Part shown: positions 17,648-26,933 of the stretch, piece by piece | Position numbering within the stretch: position 1 is the stretch's first letter | Layout of the letters: every line of letters starts with the position of its first letter | From: Aequitasia blattaphilus | GTDB lineage: Bacteria; Bacillota; Clostridia; Lachnospirales; Lachnospiraceae | Assembly (NCBI RefSeq): GCF_024721305.1 | Contig: NZ_JAMXOD010000010.1 | Location: forward strand, 1-64,000 | Direction of reading: 5' to 3' | DNA: 64,000 nucleotides | Notes under the pieces: generated by a model | The model's input: only the letters and a program-made list of their open reading frames with translations | What the model was told of the DNA's origin: nothing | Database searches by the model: none | Made by a program: the position numbers and the translations under genes

Positions 17648-17676
17648 TTGTATAATTCAAGTAAATCAATTATAAT
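17648..17676 (+). promoter_or_regulatory. Promoter of the D-Ala-D-Ala carboxypeptidase gene
   Basis: TTGTAT (17648-17653) and consensus TATAAT (17671-17676), 17 bp apart, 43 nt before the ATG, in the divergent gap with the pilus-like operon. Confidence 0.7.
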
Positions 17677-17719
17677 ATCTCATGTTATATGAAGTCAAGG
17701 TTTACTAAAAGGAGATACA

Positions 17720-19078
17720 ATGTTTCGAACTATAAAAAAAGTAGGAATTTTTCTTTTGGCTGCGTCTTTCTTTGTGATGCCCGTAAATGCTCAGGTATTA
17801 GATGGAGAAACGGAAGAAGGAACTTTAGAAGAATTGATGGAGAAGGGAAAAAAGATTCCCATAGAAACAAACGAGCTGAAAGAGTGGCCTAAGGCTCCAG
17901 AGACAAATGGACGAGCAGCAATTGTAATGGAAGCGGGAACAGGGGCGATTCTATATGCCAAAAATATCAATGAACAACTTTATCCAGCTAGTATTACAAA
18001 GGTATTGACGGCACTGGTGGCCTTTGAAAACAGTTCTTTAACGGATGAGGTTGAAGTTTCAGCGGATAGTGTGTCTTGTGTAGAAGCAGGCTATGCCCAC
18101 ATTGGATTAAAAGAAGGCAATAAGATTACGGTAGAACAAGCTCTTTATGCAACTCTTCTGGCATCGGCAAACGAGGCGGCTTATAGTGTTGCAGAGTCCA
18201 TAGGAAAAGAAAAGGGCTATGATTATGAATGGTTTATTGAGCAGATGAATGGAAAGTGCAAGGAAATTGGAGCCAATGACAGTAACTTTGTTAATCCTAA
18301 CGGCATCCAGGATCCAGAGCATTACACAACGGCAAAAGATATGGCGTTAATAGGAAGAGAGCTATTTGCCTACCCAGAGTTTTTTAAAATCTGCCAGACC
18401 TTGAATTATAAGATTCCGGCGTCTGATACTGTAGAGGAGCATGTTTTTCAACAAATGGATGCCATGCTAATCCCGGAGGCAGAACAGTATTATGATAAAG
18501 TGATTGCTGGAAAAACAGGCTATACGGATAGCTCCAGAAGTACTCTTGTGACGATGGCAACAGACGGAGAAATGGATTTGGTATGTGTGGTTCTTCATAC
18601 CTACGGAGTAAATAGTCAGAGTGATACGAAAAATATATTGGAGTATGTGTTTTCAAACTTTGAGAAAGTGGAGACTTCAGAATTTGACCAAAGTAAGGAC
18701 TATGATGCACTTCTAGAGGAAGACAAAGGCTATGTGGTAGTTCCGAAGAATTTTGATGTCTCGAAGTTGAACAGCACAATCATTCAGGACAAAGAGAACC
18801 CGGGGCAAGCAAGTGTAAGCTACACCTACAAAGATAATCCAGTAGGTTCAGTAGGCGTTTCTCTCAGCAAGGAGTATACGAAGCGTCAGAGACATTTGGA
18901 AGAGAGTGGACAAGAGAAAAGTGATATTGTAACACTTCTCAAGGAGAAGAAAAAAGCATTGCCAATTCCTTATATGATTGCAGGAGGAGTAATCGTTCTT
19001 GGTCTTATTTTGTATTTTGGGATTTTAAATAAAAGGAAGAGGCAAAGGAAAAGGCTGAGACGCAGAAGGCGTAGGTAA
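17720..19078 (+). CDS. dacF: D-alanyl-D-alanine carboxypeptidase (DacF/PBP5 family)
   Basis: 452 residues. Signal peptide (1-24, ending VNA), then the penicillin-binding catalytic domain with SITK (91-94), SAN (149-151) and KTG (265-267). A PBP5-type C-terminal beta domain follows (about 305-390), then a membrane helix (about 412-432) and a very basic tail (RKRQRKRLRRRRRR). It trims the terminal D-Ala from peptidoglycan peptides outside the membrane. Most relatives anchor by an amphipathic helix; this one has a true membrane span. RBS AAGGAGA before ATG. Good family match; paralog number (dacA or dacF) is not certain. Confidence 0.9.
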   Translation: MFRTIKKVGIFLLAASFFVMPVNAQVLDGETEEGTLEELMEKGKKIPIETNELKEWPKAPETNGRAAIVMEAGTGAILYAKNINEQLYPASITKVLTALVAFENSSLTDEVEVSADSVSCVEAGYAHIGLKEGNKITVEQALYATLLASANEAAYSVAESIGKEKGYDYEWFIEQMNGKCKEIGANDSNFVNPNGIQDPEHYTTAKDMALIGRELFAYPEFFKICQTLNYKIPASDTVEEHVFQQMDAMLIPEAEQYYDKVIAGKTGYTDSSRSTLVTMATDGEMDLVCVVLHTYGVNSQSDTKNILEYVFSNFEKVETSEFDQSKDYDALLEEDKGYVVVPKNFDVSKLNSTIIQDKENPGQASVSYTYKDNPVGSVGVSLSKEYTKRQRHLEESGQEKSDIVTLLKEKKKALPIPYMIAGGVIVLGLILYFGILNKRKRQRKRLRRRRRR

Positions 19079-19081
19079 AAC

Positions 19082-19110
19082 TTGACGAAACGGGATTTTG
19101 TTACTATAAT
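19082..19110 (+). promoter_or_regulatory. Promoter of the ileS T-box transcript
   Basis: TTGACG (19082-19087) and TATAAT (19105-19110) with a 17-bp spacer, directly after the dacF stop. Confidence 0.8.
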
Positions 19111-19117
19111 TGGAGTA

Positions 19118-19353
19118 ATATGAAAAGACGATGACGAAGACAGTAGATTGGTATGGAAAGTTTAAGCGAGTCAGGGGTGGTGGAAGCCTGATATCAGTAA
19201 ATACCAATTGAAAATCACTTCTGAAGTTGCAGTGGATGAAATAATAGTAAGCACTGACGGAGCTTCACCGTTATAAGAAGGACATATGATAGTGTGTTAG
19301 GTGGTAATAATCGGAAGTTTGCTTTCGTCCTAAATGGACGGAAGCTTTTTTTA
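19118..19353 (+). promoter_or_regulatory. T-box riboswitch (isoleucine) controlling ileS
   Basis: Leader of about 240 nt. Stem I is visible as GATTGGTAT (about 19146) pairing with ATACCAATT (about 19201). The specifier reads ATC (Ile) at 19193-19195, followed by AGTAA. The T-box sequence AGGTGGTAA is at 19299-19307. The terminator is GCTTTCGTCC / GGACGGAAGC at 19321-19345 with a T-run. Uncharged tRNA-Ile would stabilise the antiterminator and allow read-through into ileS. The T-box core (AGGTGG rather than AGGGTGG) is slightly non-standard. Confidence 0.88.
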
Positions 19354-19373
19354 CATTATAGGAGGAAGTTTAG

Positions 19374-22300
19374 ATGTATAAGAAAGTATCAACAGACTTG
19401 AATTTTGTTGAAAGAGAAAAAGAAGTTGAAAAGTTCTGGAAAGACAATGAGATTTTTGAAAAAAGTGTGGAAGAGCGAAAGGGAAATAAGACATATATGT
19501 TTTATGACGGTCCTCCTACTGCCAATGGAAAACCTCATATTGGGCATGTGCTGACAAGAGTTATTAAAGATATGATTCCAAGATACCGCACGATGAAGGG
19601 ATATGAAGTTCCACGAAAGGCAGGATGGGATACGCATGGATTACCAGTTGAGTTAGAAGTGGAAAAAGAACTTGGCTTAGACGGTAAGGAACAGATTGAG
19701 GAATTTGGACTGGAACCTTTTATCAAGAAATGTAAAGAAAGCGTTTGGCGTTATAAAGGTATGTGGGAAGACTTCTCAGCTACCGTAGGATTCTGGGCGG
19801 ATATGGAAAACCCATACGTTACTTATGACAATAATTTTATTGAATCAGAGTGGTGGGCGCTCAAGAAAATATGGGAAAAAGAACTCCTTTATAAAGGTTT
19901 TAAGATTGTGCCATACTGTCCAAGATGTGGGACACCTCTTTCTACCCAGGAAGTGGCTCAGGGATATAAAGATGTGAAAGAAAAATCAGCGATTGTCCGC
20001 TTTAAGTTAAAAGAGGAAGATGCTTATGTGTTAGTTTGGACTACAACACCATGGACGCTGCCATCGAATCTGGGACTTTGCGTGAATCCGGAAGAAAACT
20101 ATGTGAAGGTAAAGGCAATAGATGGATATACTTATTACGTAGCAGAGGCACTTTGTGACAGTGTGCTATCCATCCTTGTAAAGAAGGATGAATGTCAGAA
20201 ACCTTATGAAGTTTTAGAAACTTATGTTGGAAAAGACTTGGAGCACAAAGAGTATGAGCCACTTTACATGGCTGCAAAAGAGGAAGCAGATAAACAGAAG
20301 AAAAAAGCTTTCTTTATTACCTGTGATACGTATGTTACTTTGACGGATGGTACGGGTATCGTACATATTGCACCTGCATTTGGTGAAGATGATGCCAAGG
20401 TAGGAAAGAAATATGATCTTCCATTTGTTCAGTTGGTAAATGGAAAGGGAGAAATGAGTGAGAATGCACCTTTTGCAGGAATGTTTGTAAAAAAGGCAGA
20501 TCCTCATATTTTAGAAGACTTAAAAAATAGAGGTCTTCTATTCGATGCACCGAAGTTTGAGCATAGTTATCCTCACTGTTGGAGATGTGATACACCTTTG
20601 ATTTATTACGCAAGAGAATCATGGTTTATTAAAATGACAGCAGTAAAGGAGGATTTAATCGCAAACAATAACACGATTAATTGGATACCGGAAAGCATAG
20701 GAAAGGGCAGATTTGGTGACTGGATTGAAAATGTTCAAGACTGGGGAATCAGTCGTGACCGTTATTGGGGAACACCTTTAAATATATGGGAATGTTCTTG
20801 CGGACACAGACATGCGGTAGGGAGCATTGAAGAACTAAAGGCTATGTCGGACAATTGTCCGGAAGACATTGAACTTCACAGACCTTATATTGACGATGTG
20901 AAAATCAAGTGTCCCGAATGTGCAGGTGAAATGACAAGAGTAAAAGAGGTAATTGACTGTTGGTTTGATAGTGGAGCTATGCCGTTTGCACAGTATCACT
21001 ATCCATTTGAAAATCAGGAGTTGTTTAAATCTCAGTTTCCAGCAGATTTTATTTCGGAAGCAGTGGATCAGACAAGAGGATGGTTTTACTCACTTCTTGC
21101 AATTTCAACACTTTTGTTTAATGAAGCACCTTATAAAAATGTAATTGTTCTTGGTCATGTTCAGGATGAAAAAGGACAAAAAATGAGTAAGTCAAAAGGG
21201 AATGCAGTGGATCCTTTTGAGGCTCTTGAAACTTATGGGGCAGATGCAATTCGTTGGTATTTCTACGTAAACAGTGCACCATGGCTTCCAAACAAATTCC
21301 ATGGCAAGGCAGTAATGGAAGGACAGCGGAAATTTATGGGTACTCTTTGGAACACCTATGCGTTCTTTGTACTATATGCTAATATTGATGAATTTAATGC
21401 CAAGGATCATACCATGGATTTAGACAGCTTAACGGTTATGGACAAATGGCTGTTGTCAAAGCTTAATTCTCTTGTAAAAGATGTAGATGATGATCTTGCA
21501 AACTATAAAATACCAGAGGCAGCAAGAGCTTTACAGTCTTTTGTAGATGATATGAGTAACTGGTATGTAAGAAGAAGCAGAGAAAGATTTTGGGCAAAGG
21601 GAATGGAGCAGGACAAGATCAATGCTTATATGACTCTTTACACAGCTTTGGTTACGGTTTCAAAAGTGGCAGCTCCGATGATTCCTTTTATGACAGAAGA
21701 AATTTACCAAAACTTAGTAAGAAGCCTGGATCAGGATGCGCCGGAAAGTATACATTTGGTTGAATATCCAAAATATGATGCATCTCTCGTAGATCAGGAT
21801 TTGGAAAGCAATATGGACGAGGTATTAAAACTGGTTGTAATGGGACGTGCTTGCCGAAACACTGCGAACATCAAGAATCGCCAGCCAATCAGCCTTCTAT
21901 ACTATAAGACAAAAGAAGTACTTCCTTCTTTTTATGAGGACATTATTAAGGAAGAGCTGAATGTAAAAAAGGTTGAATTTGCTGAAAACGTTGGGGAATT
22001 TACTTCTTATAGCTTTAAACCACAGCTTAAAACAGTGGGTCCAAAGTATGGAAAGCTATTAAATGGAATTCGCGAAGCATTGAATACAATTGATGGAAGT
22101 CAGGCGATGAAGGATTTAGAAGAGTCTGAAGCAATCCGCTTTGAGGTTAATGGACAAGAGGTAGTACTGACAAAAGAGGATCTTCTAATTGAGAATGCAC
22201 AGGCAGAAGGATACGTATCGGAAACAGATAATAATATGGCGGTTGTACTAAATACAACTTTAACAGAAGAACTTTTGGAAGAAGGTTTTGTAAGGGAGAT

Positions 22301-22529
22301 TATCAGTAAAATACAAACCATGAGGAAAGAAGCCGGTTTTGAGGTTATGGATAAGATTTCATTAACTTACGAAGCAGAGGAGAAGGTCATAAAGATATTT
22401 GAAAGAAATATTGAAGAAATCAAGTCGGAAACCTTGTCTGTAAATGCAAACCAAGAGCCTGGAACAGGTTATACTAAGAAATGGAAAATAAATGGGGAAG
22501 AAGTGGAACTGGGAGTAGAAAGGCAATAA
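19374..22529 (+). CDS. ileS: Isoleucyl-tRNA synthetase
   Basis: 1051 residues. It charges tRNA-Ile with isoleucine in the cytoplasm. Class I motifs are HIGH at 55-58 (GKPHIGH) and KMSKS at 603-607; the editing (CP1) domain lies between, with WTTTPWTLPSNLG and GTGIVHIAPAFGEDD. The length and the YDGPPTANGKPHIGH start fit the IleS2-type (eukaryote-like) enzymes, a class that often tolerates mupirocin; that inference needs a tree. RBS GGAGG before ATG. Regulated by the T-box upstream and followed after 19 nt by glycogen phosphorylase. Confidence 0.95.
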   Translation: MYKKVSTDLNFVEREKEVEKFWKDNEIFEKSVEERKGNKTYMFYDGPPTANGKPHIGHVLTRVIKDMIPRYRTMKGYEVPRKAGWDTHGLPVELEVEKELGLDGKEQIEEFGLEPFIKKCKESVWRYKGMWEDFSATVGFWADMENPYVTYDNNFIESEWWALKKIWEKELLYKGFKIVPYCPRCGTPLSTQEVAQGYKDVKEKSAIVRFKLKEEDAYVLVWTTTPWTLPSNLGLCVNPEENYVKVKAIDGYTYYVAEALCDSVLSILVKKDECQKPYEVLETYVGKDLEHKEYEPLYMAAKEEADKQKKKAFFITCDTYVTLTDGTGIVHIAPAFGEDDAKVGKKYDLPFVQLVNGKGEMSENAPFAGMFVKKADPHILEDLKNRGLLFDAPKFEHSYPHCWRCDTPLIYYARESWFIKMTAVKEDLIANNNTINWIPESIGKGRFGDWIENVQDWGISRDRYWGTPLNIWECSCGHRHAVGSIEELKAMSDNCPEDIELHRPYIDDVKIKCPECAGEMTRVKEVIDCWFDSGAMPFAQYHYPFENQELFKSQFPADFISEAVDQTRGWFYSLLAISTLLFNEAPYKNVIVLGHVQDEKGQKMSKSKGNAVDPFEALETYGADAIRWYFYVNSAPWLPNKFHGKAVMEGQRKFMGTLWNTYAFFVLYANIDEFNAKDHTMDLDSLTVMDKWLLSKLNSLVKDVDDDLANYKIPEAARALQSFVDDMSNWYVRRSRERFWAKGMEQDKINAYMTLYTALVTVSKVAAPMIPFMTEEIYQNLVRSLDQDAPESIHLVEYPKYDASLVDQDLESNMDEVLKLVVMGRACRNTANIKNRQPISLLYYKTKEVLPSFYEDIIKEELNVKKVEFAENVGEFTSYSFKPQLKTVGPKYGKLLNGIREALNTIDGSQAMKDLEESEAIRFEVNGQEVVLTKEDLLIENAQAEGYVSETDNNMAVVLNTTLTEELLEEGFVREIISKIQTMRKEAGFEVMDKISLTYEAEEKVIKIFERNIEEIKSETLSVNANQEPGTGYTKKWKINGEEVELGVERQ

Positions 22530-22548
22530 TTAATAGGAGGACACTGAA

Positions 22549-25014
22549 ATGTTTGATACGAGATTTGACAAAAAGAAGTTCCAAACTGAAATTCAAGAGA
22601 ACCTTAAGAATTTATTCCGTAAGTCGGTAGAAGATGCTTCTTCACAGGAATTGTTCCAAGCTGTTTCATTTGCTGTAAAAGAAGTGATTATGGATGACTG
22701 GATGAAAACCAAAAAGACGGAGAAAAAAGAAGAGTCGAAGGTTGTTGTTTACTTGTCAATGGAGTTTTTGGTAGGACGCGCTCTTGGTAATAATCTGATT
22801 AATATGAAGAACTACAAAATGGTGGAAGAAGCATTGGATGAACTGGGGGTAGACTTAAACGCTCTTGAGGATGAAGAAAGAGATCCTGCTTTGGGGAATG
22901 GTGGTTTGGGAAGACTTGCAGCCTGTTTTCTAGATTCTCTTGCCACTTTAGGATATCCGGCATATGGATGTGGAATTCGTTATCGATATGGGATGTTTCG
23001 ACAGAAGATAGAAGAGGGCTATCAAAAGGAAATTCCAGATGATTGGTTAATGAATGGTTATCCTTTCGAGCTTCGAAGACCAGAGTATACACAAGAGGTT
23101 CGTTTTGGAGGAAATATACGTGTTGAGCATGATGAGTTCAATAATGCTAAGTTTATACAGGAAAACTACCAGTCAGTAAATGCAGTGCTTTATGAAATTC
23201 CGATTATTGGATACAATAATCATATGGTAAATTCTCTGTGTGTATGGGATGCAGAGCCGATTGTTAATTTCCGTTTGGATTCTTTTGACAGCGGAGATTA
23301 TTACAAGGCAGTTGAGCAAGAAAATGTAGCGAGAAATATTGTCGATGTACTTTATCCAAATGATAACCACTATGCAGGAAAGGAATTGCGGCTCAAGCAG
23401 CAATACTTCTTTATTTCTGCCAGTTTACAGTCTGCATTGAAAGCTTTAAAGGAAAGAGGATATGCTGTAAAAGAGATGGATAAAAAGATTATCTTCCAGA
23501 TGAATGACACCCATCCTACGGTTGCGGTTGCAGAGCTGATGCGGCTGTTGGTAGATGAAGAAGGGTTAAGCTGGGAAGAGGCTTGGGGTATTACAAGCAA
23601 ATGCTGTGCCTATACGAACCACACCATCATGTCAGAAGCTTTAGAAAAATGGCCAATTGATCTTTTCTCCAGATTGCTTCCAAGAATCTATCAAATCATT
23701 CAGGAAATAGATAGGAGATTTGTAGAACAGATTCATCAAAGATATCCAGGGAATGAAGAAAAAGTTCGTAGAATGAGTATTCTTTGTGATGGACAGGTGC
23801 GGATGGCTCATTTAGCGATTGCTGCGGCGTTTTCTGTCAATGGAGTGGCACGACTCCACACAGAGATATTAAAGCATCAGGAGCTGAAGGATTTTTACGA
23901 AATGATGCCGGAGAAGTTTAATAATAAAACCAATGGTGTCACTCAAAGAAGATTTTTGCTTCATGCTAATCCAGAGCTTTCAAATTGGATTACAGATAAG
24001 CTTGGAACAGAAGATTTTGCAACAAATCTGGAGCTTTTAGAGAACTTAAAGCCTTTGGCGGATAATGATAATGCCCTAAGTGAATTCATGGGAATTAAAA
24101 GGAAAAACAAGGAACGTCTTGCAGCTTATATTAAAAAGCATAATAATATAGAGGTAGATGTAGATTCTATTTTCGATGTTCAGGTAAAGCGGCTCCATGA
24201 ATATAAGAGACAACTTCTCAACATTTTACATGTTATGTATGTATATAATCAGATGAAGGAACATCCAGAGAAGAGCTATTACAAAAGAACGTATATATTT
24301 GGAGCAAAGGCATCAGCAGGATATACGAGAGCAAAAGAGATTATTAAGCTAATTAATTCTGTGGCGGAGGTTGTAAATAATGACCGTAGTATCAACGGAA
24401 AGCTTAAAGTAGTATTTATTGAAGACTACAGGGTGTCTAATGCTGAGATTATTTTTGCAGCAGCAGATGTAAGTGAGCAGATTTCAACAGCATCAAAGGA
24501 AGCATCTGGAACAGGAAATATGAAGTTTATGATGAATGGTGCAGTTACATTAGGTACCATGGATGGTGCAAATGTTGAAATTGTAGAAGAGGTCGGAAGA
24601 GAAAATGCTTTTATTTTCGGTCTTAGCTCAGAGGAAGTTATTCACTTTGAGAAAAATGGTGGATACAATCCTTGGGATATCTACAATCAGGATCAAGACA
24701 TTCGAAAGGTATTAGATCAGTTAGTTGATGGAACGTATGGCAACGGAGATAAGGAACTTTATCGAAATATATATGATTCACTTTTATCTCCAAAAGATGG
24801 AAGCATGGCAGATATGTATTTTATATTAAAAGATTTTGCATCTTACCGCGATGCCCAGGAACAGGTGGACGCAGCATATCGTGATCAGAAGAGATGGGCT
24901 AAAATGGCACTTCTTAATACGGCAAGCTGTGGGAAGTTTTCATCCGATAGAACAATTGAAGAATATGTAGCAGACATATGGCATTCTAAAAAGATAAAGG
25001 TAGGTGAAGAGTAA
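22549..25014 (+). CDS. glgP: Glycogen/alpha-glucan phosphorylase
   Basis: 821 residues, full family length. It releases glucose-1-phosphate from alpha-1,4-glucan. The PLP-binding motif EASGTGNMKFMMNGA is present with Lys659; other family blocks are GNGGLGRLAACFLDS, NDTHP, KRLHEYKRQLLN and GAKASAGY. RBS AGGAGG before ATG. It is 19 nt after ileS and overlaps the next gene by one base (TAATG), which is an unusual pairing of tRNA charging and glycogen use. No glgBCA genes are in the window. Confidence 0.95.
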   Translation: MFDTRFDKKKFQTEIQENLKNLFRKSVEDASSQELFQAVSFAVKEVIMDDWMKTKKTEKKEESKVVVYLSMEFLVGRALGNNLINMKNYKMVEEALDELGVDLNALEDEERDPALGNGGLGRLAACFLDSLATLGYPAYGCGIRYRYGMFRQKIEEGYQKEIPDDWLMNGYPFELRRPEYTQEVRFGGNIRVEHDEFNNAKFIQENYQSVNAVLYEIPIIGYNNHMVNSLCVWDAEPIVNFRLDSFDSGDYYKAVEQENVARNIVDVLYPNDNHYAGKELRLKQQYFFISASLQSALKALKERGYAVKEMDKKIIFQMNDTHPTVAVAELMRLLVDEEGLSWEEAWGITSKCCAYTNHTIMSEALEKWPIDLFSRLLPRIYQIIQEIDRRFVEQIHQRYPGNEEKVRRMSILCDGQVRMAHLAIAAAFSVNGVARLHTEILKHQELKDFYEMMPEKFNNKTNGVTQRRFLLHANPELSNWITDKLGTEDFATNLELLENLKPLADNDNALSEFMGIKRKNKERLAAYIKKHNNIEVDVDSIFDVQVKRLHEYKRQLLNILHVMYVYNQMKEHPEKSYYKRTYIFGAKASAGYTRAKEIIKLINSVAEVVNNDRSINGKLKVVFIEDYRVSNAEIIFAAADVSEQISTASKEASGTGNMKFMMNGAVTLGTMDGANVEIVEEVGRENAFIFGLSSEEVIHFEKNGGYNPWDIYNQDQDIRKVLDQLVDGTYGNGDKELYRNIYDSLLSPKDGSMADMYFILKDFASYRDAQEQVDAAYRDQKRWAKMALLNTASCGKFSSDRTIEEYVADIWHSKKIKVGEE

Positions 25015-25661
25015 TGTATCAAACAGAAACGGATCAAGTTCTCATAACAGTTTTATTGATTTACTTAGGAGTTATTTTCTTTGCTTTAATTATAGGATTG
25101 GCATCCTATCTTTTCAAATCCATCGGGATGTATACGATGGGAAAAAGAAAAGGAATACAAAATGCCTGGCTTGCATTTATTCCCTATGGAAGAACGTATT
25201 TCTTAGGTGAGTTATCAGGGCCAATTCATCTGAAGAGAAAGACGATTACAAATCCAGGTATTTGGCTGATATTAGTACCTATTATTTCTTCGGTGATTTC
25301 CAGCATTTTTATGGGGCTGTTCTATGCATCCTTTTTTGCAAAGATGATTGGAATGACATCTGCGCTGTCCAACCATGCAAGTGAGGAGGCGGTTCTTCGC
25401 AGCTTATTTGGAGGTCCGGGAGGATTCTTTATGATTATGGCATTGATACTTTTTGTTTTAGCCAGTATCTTTTTGACGGCAGTACAAAATGTACTTATTG
25501 TACTGATAAATAAGCAGATTTATGCCCAGTATACGGAAGATAATATGGCCATTGTTCATACGATTTTGGGATTATTTATTCCGCTATACACATCCATATA
25601 TTTCTTCGTTATCAGAAATAATGAACCGATTTTTATACAAAAGGGTGGAGAAGGATATTAA
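25014..25661 (+). CDS. Integral membrane protein, unknown function
   Basis: 215 residues with about four hydrophobic segments (10-35, 85-115, 140-165, 180-200) and the motif SIGMYTMGKRKGIQNAWLAFIPYGRTYFLGEL, which recurs in clostridial membrane proteins of unknown role. The gene start overlaps the glgP stop by one base and the stop overlaps the next start, so all three are probably co-translated. I cannot assign a function. Confidence 0.7.
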   Translation: MYQTETDQVLITVLLIYLGVIFFALIIGLASYLFKSIGMYTMGKRKGIQNAWLAFIPYGRTYFLGELSGPIHLKRKTITNPGIWLILVPIISSVISSIFMGLFYASFFAKMIGMTSALSNHASEEAVLRSLFGGPGGFFMIMALILFVLASIFLTAVQNVLIVLINKQIYAQYTEDNMAIVHTILGLFIPLYTSIYFFVIRNNEPIFIQKGGEGY

Positions 25662-25900
25662 TGAATTATATCTATGTACTAGAGTGTAAGGATGGTTCCT
25701 ACTACACTGGATGGACGACAGATGTGCAGAAACGTCTAAAGGCTCATCAAGAGGGTTCAGGTGCGAAATATACGAGAGGACGGGGACCTTTAAAACTGGT
25801 TTATCAAGAATCCTTTGAAACAAAAGAGGAAGCGATGAAGCGGGAATATGAGATTAAGCAAATGAGTCGAAGAGACAAAGAGAAATTAATAAATGGGTAA
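25661..25900 (+). CDS. GIY-YIG nuclease domain protein (YhbQ/UPF0213 type)
   Basis: 79 residues, a complete single GIY-YIG domain: YIYVLECKDGSYYTGWT at the start, R in KRLKAH, and GPLKLVYQESFETKEEAMKREYEIKQMSR, where the Glu of EAMKRE is the metal-binding residue. Such short proteins are probably DNA nucleases of repair, but the real role of the family is poorly known. It is last in the ileS-glgP run and is followed by a hairpin terminator. Confidence 0.85.
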   Translation: MNYIYVLECKDGSYYTGWTTDVQKRLKAHQEGSGAKYTRGRGPLKLVYQESFETKEEAMKREYEIKQMSRRDKEKLING

Positions 25901-25903
25901 AGT

Positions 25904-25951
25904 AAAAAAAGAACTACGCAAGCATAAGACAGCCTGCGTAGTTCTTTTTTT
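25904..25951. terminator. Bidirectional terminator
   Basis: AAGAACTACGCA / TGCGTAGTTCTT stem with A-run on the left and T-run on the right, between the convergent GIY-YIG and carbonic anhydrase genes; it overlaps the carbonic anhydrase stop codon. Confidence 0.85.
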
Positions 25952-26492
25952 AGATTAAAGGAGAAAGCTCTCCAGTATCTATGTCCATCAGGTAGCCTTG
26001 GATACAGATATCCTTTGGCATGAGGGGGTGGTTTTTAAGCAGTTTTACAGTTTGAATTACTTCTTCTTCCACATTAGAAAAGCCGGAAAACCAGTGCTCA
26101 AATGCGGGACATTGACCGGCGAATTCTTGACATGAGCTTGGAGAAATACCACGAGAATAGAGTTTGTCAATTAAGGAAGCAGAACTTATTTTACTGACAC
26201 CGCAATCCGTATGACCAATAACATCCAGATAGGATATGTCAAACTCAAGAATGGCAACCAAGAGGCTTCGAATGGTAGTATCATACTCGTCTAAAAGGGT
26301 CCCACCAGCGTTGCGGATAATTTTAGCATCGCCATCTTTAATACCTAAAGCAGCAGTTAAAAGATGAGTTAATCGTGTATCCATACAAGTGAGAATCGCT
26401 GTTCTTCTAGCAGGTTTACTGGAAGCGAAATAAGAAGTATGTAGTTGATTTTTCACGAAATAACGGTTGTATTCCAACATGTTTTTTTGCAT
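25950..26492 (-). CDS. Beta-class carbonic anhydrase
   Basis: 180 residues. Zinc ligands are Cys36 of CMDTR (with the Asp38-Arg40 dyad), His94 and Cys97 in GHTDCG; NAGG (61-64) is also conserved. It interconverts CO2 and bicarbonate in the cytoplasm. It is short, like other small clostridial beta enzymes, and lacks long N-terminal extensions. It is transcribed away from the citrate lyase operon. Bicarbonate/CO2 balance could matter for carboxylation reactions, but no direct link is shown. Confidence 0.88.
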   Translation of the reverse strand: MQKNMLEYNRYFVKNQLHTSYFASSKPARRTAILTCMDTRLTHLLTAALGIKDGDAKIIRNAGGTLLDEYDTTIRSLLVAILEFDISYLDVIGHTDCGVSKISSASLIDKLYSRGISPSSCQEFAGQCPAFEHWFSGFSNVEEEVIQTVKLLKNHPLMPKDICIQGYLMDIDTGELSPLI

Positions 26493-26559
26493 TTTAATCC
26501 TCCTTTTTTCTTGTGGACTTATTGTAACAAGGGAAAATTAATGGAGAATGGAACTTTCA

Positions 26560-26612
26560 TTAACAATTATTAAGGTAAGAAAATGCCCTATGTAAGGTTT
26601 GTCAAATACAAT
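26560..26612 (+). promoter_or_regulatory. Putative citrate-regulator operator and -10 of the citrate lyase operon
   Basis: TTAACAATTATTAA at 26560-26573 and TACAAT at 26607-26612; no good -35 lies between them, which fits an activator-dependent promoter. The motif matches TTAACAGGTGTTAA upstream of the citrate transporter at 11 of 14 positions, with almost the same distance to the -10 (about 40.5 against 41.5 bp from motif centre). Confidence 0.5.
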
Positions 26613-26642
26613 AATGGAAAGATGAAGGAGGAGGTAATCATT

Positions 26643-26933
26643 ATGAAGATACAAAAACCGGCTATGGCAGGAACTTTGGAATCCAGTGACTGTCAGGTAA
26701 CAGTCGAAAAAGGGCAAGGAACAGTCGAGCTGGAGCTAAGTAGTAGTGTAATCAATCAGTATGGAGAGCAAATAAGGAGAGTTATACAAGAAACTCTTAC
26801 AAAGCTTGAAGTAGAGGATGTCAAAATAGTAGTAGTTGATAAGGGGGCATTGGACTGCACCATCAGAGCGAGAGTAGAGTGTGCAGTCTACCGGGCAAAT
26901 GAGGAAACAGGACCATGGAGGGAATTGGCATGA
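26643..26933 (+). CDS. citD: Citrate lyase acyl-carrier protein (gamma subunit)
   Basis: 96 residues from the ATG at 26643, which has AGGAGG upstream; a longer frame back to 26583 has no ribosome site. It carries the phosphoribosyl-dephospho-CoA arm on Ser14 (AGTLESSD), which matches the known attachment site. It passes the acetyl/citryl group between the lyase subunits. It opens the citDEFXGC operon and overlaps citE by 4 nt. Confidence 0.93.
   Translation: MKIQKPAMAGTLESSDCQVTVEKGQGTVELELSSSVINQYGEQIRRVIQETLTKLEVEDVKIVVVDKGALDCTIRARVECAVYRANEETGPWRELA

Noticed and set aside
26583-26642. Longer start of citD
   Set aside because: The extra 20 codons lack a ribosome site, while ATG 26643 has AGGAGG and places the known Ser at position 14.
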